This document shows positions 50,823-61,712 of a stretch of DNA of 64,000 bases, piece after piece (position 1 is the first letter of the stretch; every line of letters starts with the position of its first letter). The notes under the pieces were generated by a model. The model did not search any database and had not been told where the DNA came from. It saw nothing but the letters and a program-made list of their open reading frames with translations. The position numbers and the translations under genes were made by a program. The stretch is taken from assembly GCA_964016985.1 (NCBI GenBank), contig OZ024823.1, forward strand, positions 39,342,264 to 39,406,263. Direction: 5' to 3'. The stretch is from Anodontia alba. Its lineage: Eukaryota; Mollusca; Bivalvia; Lucinida; Lucinidae.

Positions 50823-51082
50823 GGACGCTCTTTATGTAGCCAAGCAACTAAAGTTTGGCTTTAACAGTATTTGGTTTAAACAATGTTTTATTTCAATGTG
50901 TCGAAACATTTACATTTAAGTACATAGACAGAATACAACGGCACAATCATACAGGATTTGAAAACAAGCATATCATGCTTCTTTGAATCATCTCCTGCAG
51001 TAAAGTTACATTTTGAATGGAGTGTTTCTAACTTATACTGCATAACATTTTTCATGAATACTTCATTGTTCAATTCAATAAT

Positions 51083-51163
51083 AATGAAAGAAAGATCGGA
51101 AGAAAGAGAAAGAAAGGAAGAAGAAAAAGAAAAGAAAGAGGAGAGGAAAGAAAGAAAAAGAAG
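51083..51163 (+). repeat. Purine-only tract
   Basis: About 80 bp of AAG and GAGA steps with almost no pyrimidine on the plus strand. It can form triplex DNA in principle. Confidence 0.8.
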
Positions 51164-51169
51164 CCTGCG

Positions 51170-51814
51170 CATCGATAATTAATGATAATGGTAACAACCG
51201 CGATCAGTGACGTGGAACATCAATAGATGCAGCTGTTGATTACTGTAATATACCGTTTCCAGGTTAAAATCCAAAATTCCGAATCATTTGATGTAAATCG
51301 TTTGGTTTGTTGTATATATTTATGAATGCCCTGAAAATGACTCCATTAATTTCATCTGATAATGTAACATCTCCGAACAAAAGAACAGCTTCCGATGTTT
51401 CATCATAATTGGTAACTGTGTGCAACAATTCTCAGTATTTATTTGTATAAATCTTTACAGAGATGTACGAAAGACAAAACATATCATATTTGCCATGTCT
51501 ATTCAAAAGGGGTTCTGAAGAAAGTCAATGTACTTACATGCATTAGATAAGAAATGACCATAGATTCTGCCTCTTAGATTTGATGGACAATTTTTGCCAA
51601 ACATATATTTTGGTTTAATCCGAGTGGGTTTGTGCCTACAGAAGACATTTGAGGTGTATTACTCTGGACGTTTGTTTTATGATTTCAATGAGTTTTGCAG
51701 TATTGGCATGCACACATAATCAAATACACTATAGATATAAATATTTAGAATTGTCTCTTTTCATTGGCTGCACCTTGTGACTGGTTTTAGCGTTGAAACT
51801 AACTTATTTGACTC
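51170..51814. other. No recognisable feature
   Basis: No gene or repeat was recognised before the fold-back element. Confidence 0.5.
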
Positions 51815-52069
51815 TGTGTTTAGTGGAGTGGGTTGTGTCGAAACTATGCACTTCCGGATACAAGCATGATATATACAGGATCTGTTCGGCAGATCGCACT
51901 TGTCAAGATTTTCTCGTTAGCCATTGAACAATTTCCATTTTTCATGATGGCTACTGGTAATTTCAAGATGGCCGCTAAAATGAATGAATTGCATGGTAAT
52001 AAACATGGTAAATAAATAATTTCTCCGCCAATAGTCAACAAAGAATTATAAATTTTGTGTCAGATAAAA

Positions 52070-52510
52070 GCAAATACATTTTTTTTGTTTGATATTCAAA
52101 TATGCAAATAAGCTCTTTGCATATTTTTGAATATTAATGATATATATTTTTGTTGAATGAAAGTCTGCAAAACACAATAAACAGTTCACATCTCAACCTG
52201 CGTTCAGCATTGAATGATCAAGTTGGTACCACATTAAAGCTTATACATTAACCCTTTCATCTGATATTCAGATATGCAAATTAGGTCATTTGCATATTTA
52301 TGAATATTAAATAATATCAGTTTTACAAATTTTTTGCAAACCAAAGTTACATAATGAATTGCTCATATCTCAGTCTGTGGTAAACATATGTTAACAAAAT
52401 TGATACGAAATAAAAGTAATATAATTATATATTTACATATTTCTTTTAGATTTCTATTATGATTCATATAAATAAATTAGTTAATTTGCATATCATGAAT
52501 ATCCATTAAT
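52070..52510 (-). repeat. Left array of the fold-back element, about three units
   Basis: TGCAAATAAGCTCTTTGCAT at 52103, TGCAAATTAGGTCATTTGCA at 52274 and AATTTGCATATCATGAATAT at 52485 mark unit starts. On the minus strand the units read in the order of the right array, including TATAAGCTTTAATGTGGTAC and GGTTGAGATGTG. Confidence 0.8.
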
Positions 52511-53019
52511 ATTAGTACTTATTGTATATTTAGCAAAATTCCGAGCAAAGCGAGAAATTTTATCAGTTAAACAAAATGTTTCTATATATTCATTATAACT
52601 TGGAACATTTAGTATCTTATTTCACTGAAATGATAATTTTAAACAGGGAGGCATGCTTACTCAAAATAGAAACTGGGGTATTTAGCATTAAAATCTTACT
52701 CTGGATCCCACGTGAGGTCTGAATCTGTATGTCAAGCTCCTGAACCTTCTATAGACACCATTGAATATAATCAATTATTATTCAGGGCACTTAAAATTAA
52801 GCCTCTCATTTCCCTGAAGTGATAAAGATTATATGTAGCTTGACACAAACAAGAAAAGGACAATAAAAGATCATATTCCCTAGTAAGGGGCCCATCAGGG
52901 CAAAATATCGTATGTATGGCAAAAATATTGAAGGTTTTGTACTGTTTTCTACTTTCAGTTTCATTCTTGAGACATAGCCTCTTATTCTGGAGACATAGCC
53001 TAACATGTTAATATGAGAA

Positions 53020-53092
53020 GTGGGGGTGACGGCGGGAGGGGGGCCGGCGTGGAGGGGGGGGGCGGGGGGGGGCGGGGGCGGGGAGAGAGATA
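53020..53092. repeat. G-rich run in the fold-back centre
   Basis: GTGGGGGTGACGGCGGGAGG is followed by several runs of five or more G up to GGGGCGGGGAGAGAG. It could form G-quadruplexes on the plus strand. Confidence 0.8.
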
Positions 53093-53289
53093 GCATATTT
53101 ATCATGTCAAACTCGAAGATCCTTTTATAAATAATCAGCTATTACTCAAGGTGATATTGACAACCGAAAATATTTTTTGAACGAATCCTAACTAAAACTA
53201 ATAACGATATTTTAAAAAAGGTACCTGCACAGTTTGGGTTTTGATGGTTTGTCTGCCTAAATGGAAATATGAATACTCATAAGTACGTA

Positions 53290-54060
53290 AATGATCCAAT
53301 TTGCATATACGTATAAATTATCAGTTGCAATACCATTTCTGTTATTTTGTATTTGATGCTACTTTTGTCATTCGAGGTTGGCAACAAGCTGAGATATGAG
53401 AAATGTGCCATTTTTTGCAAAATGATTGTTTTATAAATAATAAATGTAATTAATATACATAAATATGAAAATCAACTTACTTGCATGTTTGAAGATTAGG
53501 TGAAGGGTCATATGTAAGCTTCAATTTGTATTAACTTTATTGCTCGATGTTGAACAAGACAGAGATATGAGGCGTTTACAATGTTTTTGCAGACGTTTTC
53601 ATAATAAAAATCAGTATCATTAACCATTTACAATATGCAAATGAGTTTATTTGCAGATTTGAATACAAGATGGAAGCGCAATTTAACAGTTTTAATTTGT
53701 AACATTCTATGATAAACACAGACGGAGATTACAATGTTTTGCAGAGTTTTTTGCATGAAAATAAGTATGATTAATATTCATACATATGCAAATAAGGTAA
53801 TTTACATATTGGAATATAAGTTTAATGACCAGTGTATAAGCTTTAATTTGGTACCAATTTTATTACCCTACATGTATGTTGAAGACAAATGGAGATAGGA
53901 GCAGCTTATCATATTTTTGCAGACTTTTTTTTTGCAACAACAAAATAATATTCATAAATTTGCAAATGAGCTTATTTGCGTATTTAAATATCGTACATGA
54001 TTTGCTTTAGTGTAAACTTTATTACTCTATGTTAAAAACAAGCTGAGATATGATTAATTT
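53290..54060 (+). repeat. Right array of the fold-back element, about five units
   Basis: The GAGATATGAG or GAGATxxGAG marker stands near 53400, 53568, 53728, 53888 and 54045, so the step is 157 to 168 bp. Each unit has an ATGCAAAT-like motif, several times as an inverted pair with ATTTGCAT or ATTTGCxx. Confidence 0.83.
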
Positions 54061-54566
54061 ACTATGTATATCAATATATAATTCAGTCAAATTGGCGACC
54101 ATCTTGAAACTGCCGGTAGCCATCTTGAAAATGGAAAAAAAATCGAGGGTTAACGAGAAAATCTTGACAAGAAAGGTCCAATCCTGTAAACGTCATGCTT
54201 GTATCCGGAACTGCATAATTCTTCTGAAAACTGGGTCTAACCCGCTCCAGTGGTTCCAATACAATAAAGAAACTAGAAGTATGTAATCAGAAACATAACA
54301 ATCAGTGTCCATATGTGAACAAGTTTGTCTTCAGCCCTCACAATTCTCAACAATAGTTTGCAGATTCAAGGTTTCTTCTGGCGAATAACAAATATATATG
54401 CACAGGCTCACAAAATTTTCACAAGGTGTTCCTTGAGGCTCAGATATATGAGATCCTTAAACCATTTATGCCAGTTGGACTCTTTAAACAAGTCCATTTC
54501 CTAAATAAGGGGTGTCTGGTGGGATTTTTATCAGTATCATGTTTTGTAGAAATTTCTGAACTTAAT

Positions 54567-54625
54567 GTTAACAGTATATACCCTGATCAGACGCCGCATT
54601 CTGATCTGGGTCAACATCTTTTGGC
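54567..54625. repeat. Family D copy, right arm shortened
   Basis: TTAACAGTATATACCCTGAT opens; the inner part is CAGACGCCGCATTCTGATC. It ends GGGTCAACATCTTTTGGC. Confidence 0.6.
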
Positions 54626-54803
54626 AATGTCCTTTTTTATGGGACGCTAGGTTTAAATGGGTTAAAAAAAACTATGTCATAAGACGTCATCCGTGTAGTC
54701 TGGTAAAAGACTTCAGTGTTCACCTACAGAATCGCTTTCATGTGGCCTTAAATGATATTAGAAGGACAAGGAAATATAAAGCACACTCTAGTAAAGTACG
54801 GGG

Positions 54804-55273
54804 CATCGAGGGAGTTCGATCACGTACCGCGGTTGACCGTAGTTAACCAAACTTTCATCGAACTGTCTCTGGTTCAATTGCGGAAAAGTCATGACGTCAC
54901 TCTGGTCGAACCAGACCGTAACGTTGGTTGCTCTGGTACAAAGATGGCGACGAAAGGTATGAAGTTTTGCCCGTCCAAGAGAAAATACGCATCTTATGTG
55001 TTGTTAAAGCATGCATATTTGTTAAAAGATGTTTCAAGGAGACAATATGATAGAAAGAATCGGCGGAAGAGAAAAAAATAACAAAACAGTTTTAGATCTT
55101 GAATTTTTATGTGCCCGCTTCAAAACTAACTTATAAACAATACTCGTGTCATGGGGGCCGCCATGTTTGTTTACCAAACATTAACTAGAGGCCGTTCGAT
55201 CACACTTTTGAATGAACATGCGCAGTTTGACTTCCGGTACTGTAGTCCAGTAGCTGATCGAACTCGCTCATCG
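54804..55273. mobile_element. Possible TIR element with GAGTTCGATCA ends (family U)
   Basis: CATCGAGGGAGTTCGATCA at the left and TGATCGAACTCGCTCATCG at the right are inverted over about 24 bp with 18 matches. GTTCGATCA recurs inside near 55194. The interior is richer in CG than its surroundings. It could instead be a promoter and first exon of a host gene. Confidence 0.4.
54944..55081 (+). CDS. Possible small basic ORF (45 codons)
   Basis: ATG stands in a good context (CAAAGATGG). The frame gives MATKGMKFCPSKRKYASYVL, then a Lys and Arg-rich end (RRQYDRKNRRKRKK). I recognise no domain. Alternatively, the sequence GCGACGAAAG before GTATGA looks like a splice donor, so the ATG could begin a very short first exon. 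Neither reading is supported by more than local sequence. Confidence 0.2.
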   Translation: MATKGMKFCPSKRKYASYVLLKHAYLLKDVSRRQYDRKNRRKRKK

Positions 55274-55570
55274 TTTTACGACCAACACACAGGCACGAGC
55301 TTTAGTGAAGATAAATAGATTTTACTGAAATCAATGCTAAATAGTGTACACTAACTTACTACACTAAAGATAAGTGTAATTTAGTCGCCAAAATGAGCTT
55401 TTTTTTCTGCCAGTATACGTATTAAGTTTTGAGAACTTGATAAAAGACACTGATTCATGTCTGATTATATTTATACAGTTACTACTACTAGAAGGATTAA
55501 GAATCTTAAACAGTATTTGTTTATATTTGTTCAGGAGAGAGGAAAATGTTGCCATTGCCTTGATTTTGTT

Positions 55571-55636
55571 TGTGTTGAGGTTTTGAGGCCCAGTCAACCC
55601 AATGGGGTCATGTCGAGCGCGGTCAGTTTACCTACA
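55571..55636 (-). mobile_element. SINE type 2, 3' fragment
   Basis: On the minus strand it reads GTAAACTGACCGCGCTCGAC, ATGACCCCATTGGGTTGACT, GGGCC and AAAACCTCAACACAAACAAA, equal to the last 65 bp of the copies at 6180 and 30795. Confidence 0.85.
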
Positions 55637-55647
55637 TAAAACAATCT

Positions 55648-55840
55648 AAGTGAAAATATCCAGGAAATGCTACAATCACGAAGCACAGCCCTCCCGAGGC
55701 ATCTAAAGAAGAAGAGACGACGATCAAACAAAGACAAAGCAAACGTCAAATACGAAACCACCAGCACACCAACAACCACCAGCACACCAACAAAGAAGAA
55801 ATGCAACAGGGGAAGCCTTTTAGAACACTTTCTTAAAACC
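55648..55840 (+). repeat. Family H copy
   Basis: GAAAATATCCAGGAAATGCT, ACAATCACGAAGCACAGCCC, TCCCGAGGCATC, AAGAAGAAGAGACGACGATC and a final GAAATGCAACAGGGG. A local ACCACCAGCACACCAACA duplication is near 55766. Confidence 0.72.
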
Positions 55841-56044
55841 ACGCCATCGTATTTCTGATTAATAAAAGATTGACACGACAGTATTTCATTAGTCGTAATA
55901 GACAGGATATTTTTCAGACTAGCATAGTTTGTCTGAGACCTTTTTGTTCTTTTTGCCGCACGCATCCTCAAATGTCTGTGCACTGTTAGCACCCACAAAG
56001 CGTGTCAACTACCATATTTACTCTGTTCGGACAGACATAATTTA

Positions 56045-56093
56045 GTAAACAGTGTAGACCCTATTGCGGCATCTGATCTGGGTCTATACTGCT
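56045..56093. repeat. Family D copy, left arm deleted
   Basis: GTAAACAGTGTAGACCCTAT opens and TTGCGGCATCTGATC with GGGTCTATACTG closes. Confidence 0.6.
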
Positions 56094-56904
56094 GACGACT
56101 CATCCAGCAGGTTTTAAACACATTACTAGGTAATAAAGTAGATATGTTTAGGACAAGTACAGTATGTAAGGTATTTAGGTGTTTGATTATTTAGGGTCAC
56201 TACGGCATGTTACCATTTTAGACATTCTCACTCTATTTTACCCTGATATGCTGTGACCTTTTCGGAGCCACAGGAAATAATGAGATACTTTGAAAAAAGC
56301 GTAGATCCCATATAAAATCTGCTCAAAATGTGCACCCAGGTCGGTTTCTGGTGGTCTACGCCGTTTGCTATTTAAACTCTTCATGTTGTCCCACAAACCA
56401 TTTTGTAGCGAGTGACAATCATTTTAAATTGTACCGAAAATCCGTCTTGTCATCAGTCTTTCTGAATGTATAGCCCAAGTCGCCATAAAGTTCAGGTTCG
56501 GATAGACCTTCTTGCAGAATTGTTTTCAAGCAAATCAACGTTATGTGGACATTAATTCAGAATGACGGCGATTAAACTTAGAAAATGTTTTACATAGTGT
56601 ATGAAATTGGTATCTCTGCTTAAAAAATAGCAGTTAAGATTTTATTTCGATTATTTAAGTCGCGAAAGTCAAAGTGTTAACTGACCGCTCTACATGAGAT
56701 TAAATACAACATGGGACGTAGCTCGAGGGACATCGCCATCCTAAAAGTATGACATCACATTTCTTTCAACCCGACTAATGAAATGAAATATCCTACTTTC
56801 TGAAATTATAAGATAGCGTATTTCTAGCGTATTTCTGACGTTACGGACTTCGCGTTCCAAAATGTAGAAAGAAAACATCAGATTATTGTTTGACAAGCAA
56901 ATAT
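56094..56904. other. No gene; one very degraded family D relative
   Basis: AAAAAGCGTAGATCCC near 56294 and GGTCTACGCCGTTTGC near 56351 look like the ends of an old family D copy with a changed interior. Nothing else is recognised. Confidence 0.5.
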
Positions 56905-56960
56905 ATAAGTGAAAATACCCAGGAAATGCCACAATCACGAAACACATCCCTAGCCTTCAA
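56905..56960 (+). repeat. Family H fragment
   Basis: AAGTGAAAATACCCAGGAAA, TGCCACAATCACGAAACACA. Only the 5' start of the family is present. Confidence 0.65.
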
Positions 56961-57052
56961 TAGATAAATCCCCAAGGAAGTTAATCTGACCTGAACGGTT
57001 ATGCCTCCATTCTATAAGACGCCTCCTCTTTCAGCCCTGCAGACCACATTCT

Positions 57053-57120
57053 TTGCAAAAGCGTAGATCCTGATGAGACGGCTGATATGAGCCGTCTCAT
57101 CAGGATCTACACTGTTTGCC
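57053..57120. repeat. Family D palindrome, GAGACGG-arm type, near perfect
   Basis: GCAAAAGCGTAGATCCTGAT, inner arms GAGACGGCTGATATGAGCCG, and CATCAGGATCTACACTGTTT. Confidence 0.8.
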
Positions 57121-57235
57121 ATTCTGTTTTCATTTTCGACTGAGATCGATTGAGACCCCTAATTTGAACAATAATCCTGACGTGATTCAAAGAAGGAAGA
57201 GTCCATTTAAGAAACTCATTTTGGGTTAAGTATAT

Positions 57236-57280
57236 TCCCATTTGAGAAGGGAGTCCCATTACCAGGGAAAGAAAACCTTT
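57236..57280. repeat. Family L fragment
   Basis: TTCCCATTTGAGAAGGGAGT, CCCATTACCAGGGAAAGAA. Only one arm is present. Confidence 0.45.
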
Positions 57281-57659
57281 TCTGCTACATTGTTAGCGTA
57301 GAAAAGTGTGCCAAAAGGTCGGCTTACAAACTGTAATTAGAGCTGCATCACAATTATGGGTGATGTTTCGTGTGAGTAAATCTGGTTTAAGACCCCACTG
57401 GTTGATACCGCTGTCCGTTCAGAAGCCGATCCTTTTCGTTGTAATTCTAGCATTGTGGTCACCCGTTATACGGCTGCCCTCTTTGCTAACTGTTTTCATA
57501 TTGTAATGCTAGAACTGTGGCCATCTTCTTAAATGGCTGACCAGTTTGCTTTCTGTTTTCTTTCTGTATGTATTTTTGTACCATTTGAAGCCTCATCAGG
57601 AGATAAGGGTGAGGTTTCGCGCGGGTAGAACTGGTTTAAGACCCGCCCCATCCCCTCCC

Positions 57660-57840
57660 ACACTCTCAGTAGTTTTCCTACTGTCTGTTCCAAGGCGATT
57701 GCTCACTTGCAGTTTTTCTTTCTTTGTACGTCTGTGGTTGCATGTCGCATTTGTTTTGTCCTAATTTGTTCATCATCGCTCCTTCTTTTGATACCTCGAG
57801 AGGGCTCTGTATCGTGATTGTGACATTTCCTGGGTATATT
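57660..57840 (-). repeat. Family H copy, inverted
   Basis: TGTTCCAAGGCGATTGCTCA, CTTGCAGTTTTTCTTTCTTT, GTACGTCTGTGGTTGCATGT, CATCGCTCCTTCTTTTGATA, CCTCGAGAGGGCTCTGTATC, GTGATTGTGACATTTCCTGG. This is the complement of the 5' half of family H. Confidence 0.72.
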
Positions 57841-57989
57841 CGCTTTTATTTTTACTTTTCTAGTTCTGTCTTTTCTAGTCCCCTTAACGTTTACATTGAC
57901 AAACACCAGAGACAGGTTTAACTAATGAAAGCAGGACTAACACGAATATATAAGCCTCAACGTCAGAAAATAACCCTCGGGCATGTGCG

Positions 57990-58160
57990 CCCAGCGAAGA
58001 TTCTGATCAGACTGCGCATTCGCGCAGTCTGATCAGAATCTGCGCTGGGCCGATTTAGGATAGCCAAGGATGCAAGGTTTCTTCATGCGAACAAAAAGGA
58101 CTCTGAGCTGACTAGGCGGATACGCAGGCTGATTTGAGTCTTCGCTGGGTGCACATGTCA
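57990..58160. repeat. Family I-like composite with a perfect hairpin
   Basis: GATTCTGATCAGACTGCGCA and its complement form a perfect stem at about 57998-58041. A second diverged part, GAGCTGACTAGGCGGATACG with CAGGCTGATTTGAGTCTTCG, follows as in 1073-1250. Confidence 0.6.
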
Positions 58161-58587
58161 GAAGGTTATTTTCTAATGTTACGGCTCATTTGAAAACATC
58201 CCTGTCCATTTGCATAAGTTAATTTACTTCTGACGCGGTTGAAGAGGCAATCACACGAAATATCCGGAAACTTTATGTAGCAATTTTGATTCTTGCAGAC
58301 ACAATATGGACGGATTATCAGCCACGGATTGCCATAAGCGGAATAAATATCAACAACAACGTATGTTGCCCAGTTTCTCAAAAATTCTTTGCTACGCATA
58401 ACAAACAAAATGGGTCAGCTCTTGTCTGACAATGAAACAAATAGTTTTGTCGTGAGTCCGTGCCTGTAGGGAAAAGCTACAGGTCTCCAGGTAGGCAGGG
58501 GGTATGGGATCACGAGTGCTAACCGTATTAGTCGAGACATTATTAATATTGTCAGTTATTCATTGTTCGAAATATCCGTTAAAGGGC

Positions 58588-58611
58588 GGGGGGGGGGGGG
58601 GAGGGGGCGGG
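58588..58611. repeat. G run
   Basis: About 14 G followed by AGGGGGCGGG. Confidence 0.85.
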
Positions 58612-58684
58612 TTGGCTGCACGTGTTATTGTTTCTACTACGGTTTACAAAGGAGACAACTTAGTGATTTTCTGCCCATCAATTC

Positions 58685-58782
58685 CCGTCTGAAAAGGGGT
58701 CTACCTCCAAAGGAAAGAATTTGCTCCCATTTAGCGCAAATTGTCGCCTTTTGGAGTAAACTCCTTTTCAGAAGGGGACAAA
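58685..58782. repeat. Family L palindromic unit
   Basis: CCCGTCTGAAAAGGGGTCTA, CCTCCAAAGGAAAGAATTTG, CTCCC, then GCGCAAATTGTCGCC, TTTTGGAGTAAACTCCTTTT, CAGAAGGGG. Confidence 0.72.
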
Positions 58783-58852
58783 CAATTTGGACAATGTTGC
58801 TCCCCACCCCCACCCTTTAAAGTGTATGCCCCTTACTTAGTTCATAGTTTAA

Positions 58853-58945
58853 TGGGTAAACTCTTCAGCAAACATATTGTTTTTGGTTCATCTTATCTGC
58901 CCCGGAAATTAGAGTTTGGCACTTGAAGCAAACTGTCTCCTTTGG
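58853..58945. mobile_element. Family C fragment, left half
   Basis: TGGGTAAACTCTTCAGCAAA, then GGAAATTAGAGTTTGGCAC and AAGCAAACTGTCTCC. The second half is missing. Confidence 0.5.
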
Positions 58946-58996
58946 TCACGTGCGTTTATGAAACCAGAAGCCCTACCCTTGAATCAAATAACAGAC

Positions 58997-59097
58997 CGCC
59001 CAGTAAGAATTCTTTGTAAATCTATAGCGGGCCGTTATCAGTAGCTGACGGGCCGATAACGGTCCGCTATAGATTTATAAAGAATGCTAGCTGGGCG
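58997..59097. mobile_element. Family R palindromic element, copy 2
   Basis: CGCCCAGTAAGAATTCTTTG, TAAATCTATAGCGGGCCG against CGGTCCGCTATAGATTTA, and AGAATGCTAGCTGGGCG. One inner arm segment (TCGGCCCGTCAG) is deleted compared with 4402-4509. Confidence 0.8.
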
Positions 59098-59220
59098 ATT
59101 ACTATACAATATGTATATCAATTTGTTACCCCATCATATACTCCATTTCCCATTGAGATAAATGTATGTAAACACTACAAAGACTTGCATAAGTATTCAG
59201 CGATTTTACTTTAATGTCTT

Positions 59221-59463
59221 GGGCCCAGTTGTTCAAAACTAACGATGTCGTTAGTTAACTTATCGTTAAAACTTTGATCATTAAATATGGCATATATATG
59301 TCAATATTTTTGCTGTAAATGTGAGTAGCTTTTGCATTTGCAAAAGCTACTCACATTTTTCAGCAAAAATACCTGTGAATTTGGTATTGTACTTACTAGA
59401 ACAGTTAACATTTTGACCACTAACGAGCTCGTTAAGCTAACGATGCTTTAAACAACTGGGCCC
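59221..59463. mobile_element. Family G MITE, copy 3
   Basis: GGGCCCAGTTGTTCAAA to TTTAAACAACTGGGCCC, with a perfect central hairpin ATGTGAGTAGCTTTTGCA and its complement. It lacks the LINE tail found in 27538-28062 and so shows the original sequence of that site. Confidence 0.88.
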
Positions 59464-59911
59464 TGGTATTTAGAAAAAGTTTGTCTTTTCATTACCTCGT
59501 TCTAAGACAATGGATTACCCATGTATCATCATATAAACATACTGTGATTATTAGAGAATCTGATTATTCACTGGATTATTTACCCCTTCCGTTAAAGCCC
59601 TGTTTACGCTTGGAAGGGTTAACCGGTTTTCGCGCAAACTTGCAGACGACAATATTGCTGTTTATATATTTTCACAGACAATTTGTTAAAACTACGTTTA
59701 TATCAAAAAGTAAAACCAGAAATGTGTCCAAAGGACACGGATGCCCCCGCCTGAAAAAACTTGAACGCAAATTGTTAACGCCTGAAAAACTTATACGCAA
59801 ATTGCTAACGCCATCTCGGACGCGACTGAGACGGACGCACGGACGGACAGGCGTAACACTACATGCCCTTTTCACCATTCTTCGAATGGCGGGGCATAAA
59901 AAATGACTATA

Positions 59912-59977
59912 AAACAAAGCAGATCCGGATGAGGCAGCTCGCCTTGAACCACGCCATCTGGATCTGTGCTGTTTGCC
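59912..59977. repeat. Family D copy, arms diverged
   Basis: AAAACAAAGCAGATCCGGAT opens, CATCTGGATCTGTGCTGTTT closes. The inner arms GAGGCAGCTCGCC and ACCACGCCATC no longer pair well. Confidence 0.62.
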
Positions 59978-60210
59978 AACGCATTTTATTATCACGTGTC
60001 ACTAACAACTGCTCCTCTGACGTATAAATGGATGTGTTCCGACTGAACCTCGAAATCAATTTGCTGATCTTTTATCCCTATGGTGTTTTTCTGTTCCATT
60101 TGGCCTTTGTCTGCTGTTATCCGTTAAATGTAACTAATAAAGCAGGCATCACCGTTTTAAGGGAAATGGGTACACTTGCAAGAGAGACAACCCTATCAAA
60201 ATTATTTTCC

Positions 60211-60306
60211 TCCTTTATGAAAAGGGGTCCACTCTAAAAGGAAAGAATTTGTCCTCGATTGGGGCAAATTCTTTTCCTCAGAGTAGACACCTCTTTAGAA
60301 GAGGCT
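60211..60306. repeat. Family L palindromic unit
   Basis: CTCCTTTATGAAAAGGGGTC, CACTCTAAAAGGAAAGAATT, TGTCC, GGGGCAAATTCTTTTCCTCA, GAGTAGACACCTCTTTAGAA. Confidence 0.72.
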
Positions 60307-60616
60307 TAGTTTGCAGAAAAGCAAACAGGAAGTCATAAAAGTTGTCTCCCTTGGCGGAAAATCTACCAAGTGTATCTTAACCCCTTAATTGACCGGAAAT
60401 TGGTTTGACGGCCACTTCAACGGCGCGTGTACTGTAGGAACTTGTAGAATTGGACATTAATTTAAGAATTTGTCAATACGTTGCTGTTAAGTACGTAAAT
60501 GTTCGCTGAGATTAATATCTCATTAACTATTTCACCCCTGAGTTTCTGAAATGGGCTTATCCGTTTCTGAATGTTTTTTGCAATTAGGGGTTTAGTCAAA
60601 AATCAATAATAGAATG

Positions 60617-60682
60617 GCAAACAGTTTAGATCCTGATGAGACGGCTTGTTAGAGCCGTTTCATCTGGATCTACACTGTTTGC
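60617..60682. repeat. Family D palindrome, GAGACGG-arm type
   Basis: GGCAAACAGTTTAGATCCTG, ATGAGACGGCTTGTTAGAGC, CGTTTCATCTGGATCTACAC. One unpaired base per inner arm. Confidence 0.77.
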
Positions 60683-60689
60683 AGAGGTA

Positions 60690-61137
60690 TCTGTTTTGGT
60701 CTGCAGCGAAGAAAGGGTTGATATTGCATTAAATGGTTTGTGCTTACTAGCATGTCAAACATGTGTCAGAAGTCAAAAGACAACGTTACGGAAGCAGTTT
60801 AGTGTATTTATCTAAATATAGGATTCAAGTAATTAGAAGTTGATAATCAAGCAAGAAGACCTCATAAAACTGTTATAAGAGCAGAAATAGTTTGTCATGA
60901 GCCCATTCTTGTTTTATCATGACGATTTAATTCGATGTATATGTATTTCTGCGATGTTTTACTGAATATGTCCGGAAGCCGCTTGTGTTTCTGCGATATT
61001 TACTGAATAAGTCCGAAAGCCTCTATGTCAGCCTAACAACTTTTTGGTAGTTTTACAACATTTAAACTTAGGGTGAAGACTTTATACAAGTACAATCTTT
61101 TTAACTTTGACTGCCACAGGTGATAACAATAGGCTTT
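60690..61137. other. No gene; one local duplication
   Basis: TTTCTGCGATGTTTTACTGA at 60947 and TTTCTGCGATATTTACTGAA at 60989 are a diverged direct repeat, each followed by a TCCGxAAGCC motif. Nothing else is recognised. Confidence 0.5.
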
Positions 61138-61190
61138 TGCAAACAGCATAGATCCAGATGAGCCGTCTCATCTGGATCTACCCTGTTTGA
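61138..61190. repeat. Family D palindrome, one arm shortened
   Basis: GCAAACAGCATAGATCCAGA, then TGAGCCGTCTCATCTGGATC, TACCCTGTTTG. The left inner arm GACGGCTCA is deleted. Confidence 0.7.
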
Positions 61191-61514
61191 TATTCAGTCT
61201 ATCAACTTTAAATATAAACGTCCTTCTAAGAGATAGTTTGTTAAATTTGTTAAAATAAAAAAAAAGCAGACGATAAATGTCGTCTGAAATTTGGCGCCGA
61301 AAGAGTTAACCACCACTTCCGGTAGATTTTACTACTGATCATTCTAAGGTTGCGGTTATATTTTTCGGTCTTTGTGGGGGTTTGTGACTGTCCGCTGCGA
61401 GCCTTTTTATTTATTTCGTGTTTGGTCTGTTTAATCTTTTGTACATGCGTGGCATTGTAATCGCCTGGAAGGGAAAGACAGATCCGGTTGCTTTGCTCGT
61501 CCTTGTTTTCATCC

Positions 61515-61712
61515 GCACGCTTTGAAAAACGATGGGACTATTGTGAACACCTTCATCCGACCGTCCGTCCTTCACGCTGTCACCTCATAAACCGTTAGGT
61601 GGGATTTGACCAAACATACTGCGTGACTGCCCTGCGTGGTAAGGGTGTGCGAGAGCAACATTAGCACGGAGCGTCGTGATTTTGCGATGGCATGCAACCG
61701 GCTGCGCGATCT
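61515..61712 (+). repeat. Family T repeat, copy 2
   Basis: GCACGCTTTGAAAAACGATG, GGACTATTGTGAACACCTTC, GTGTGCGAGAGCAACATTAG, GATTTTGCGATGGCATGC and GCTGCGCGAT. It stands alone here, not inside a family C relative. Confidence 0.65.

Larger units (their letters stand above)
51815..54258. mobile_element. Fold-back element with opposed 160-bp arrays
   Basis: The outer 160-180 bp are inverted copies. The left (51822-51995) has GTGGAGTGGGTT, CTTCCGGATACAAGCATGA, TTGTCAAGATTTTCTCGTTA, CATGATGGCTACTGG and TTTCAAGATGGCCGC. The right (54080-54255) holds the same motifs on the other strand. Inward on the right, about five units of 157-168 bp follow. They show ATATGCAAATxAGxTxATTT, GTATAAGCTTTAATTTGGTA, AxCAAGCTGAGATATGAG and TTTTTGCAGAC in order. 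On the left, about three units of the same kind lie in inverted orientation. The middle (about 52560-53270) is unique, with a G-rich run. No transposase is present, so it is non-autonomous. The superfamily is unknown. Confidence 0.85.

Noticed and set aside
51833..54286. Similar short frames at both ends (AILKLPVAI and NEKILT motifs), as if a duplicated gene
   Set aside because: The likeness follows from the inverted terminal repeats of the fold-back element read in opposite directions.
55594..55998. 134-codon minus-strand open frame
   Set aside because: It crosses a family H copy. Other H copies do not keep this frame.
59481..59906. 141-codon plus-strand open frame
   Set aside because: It begins next to a family G element and includes a family C-like motif. 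No domain is visible.
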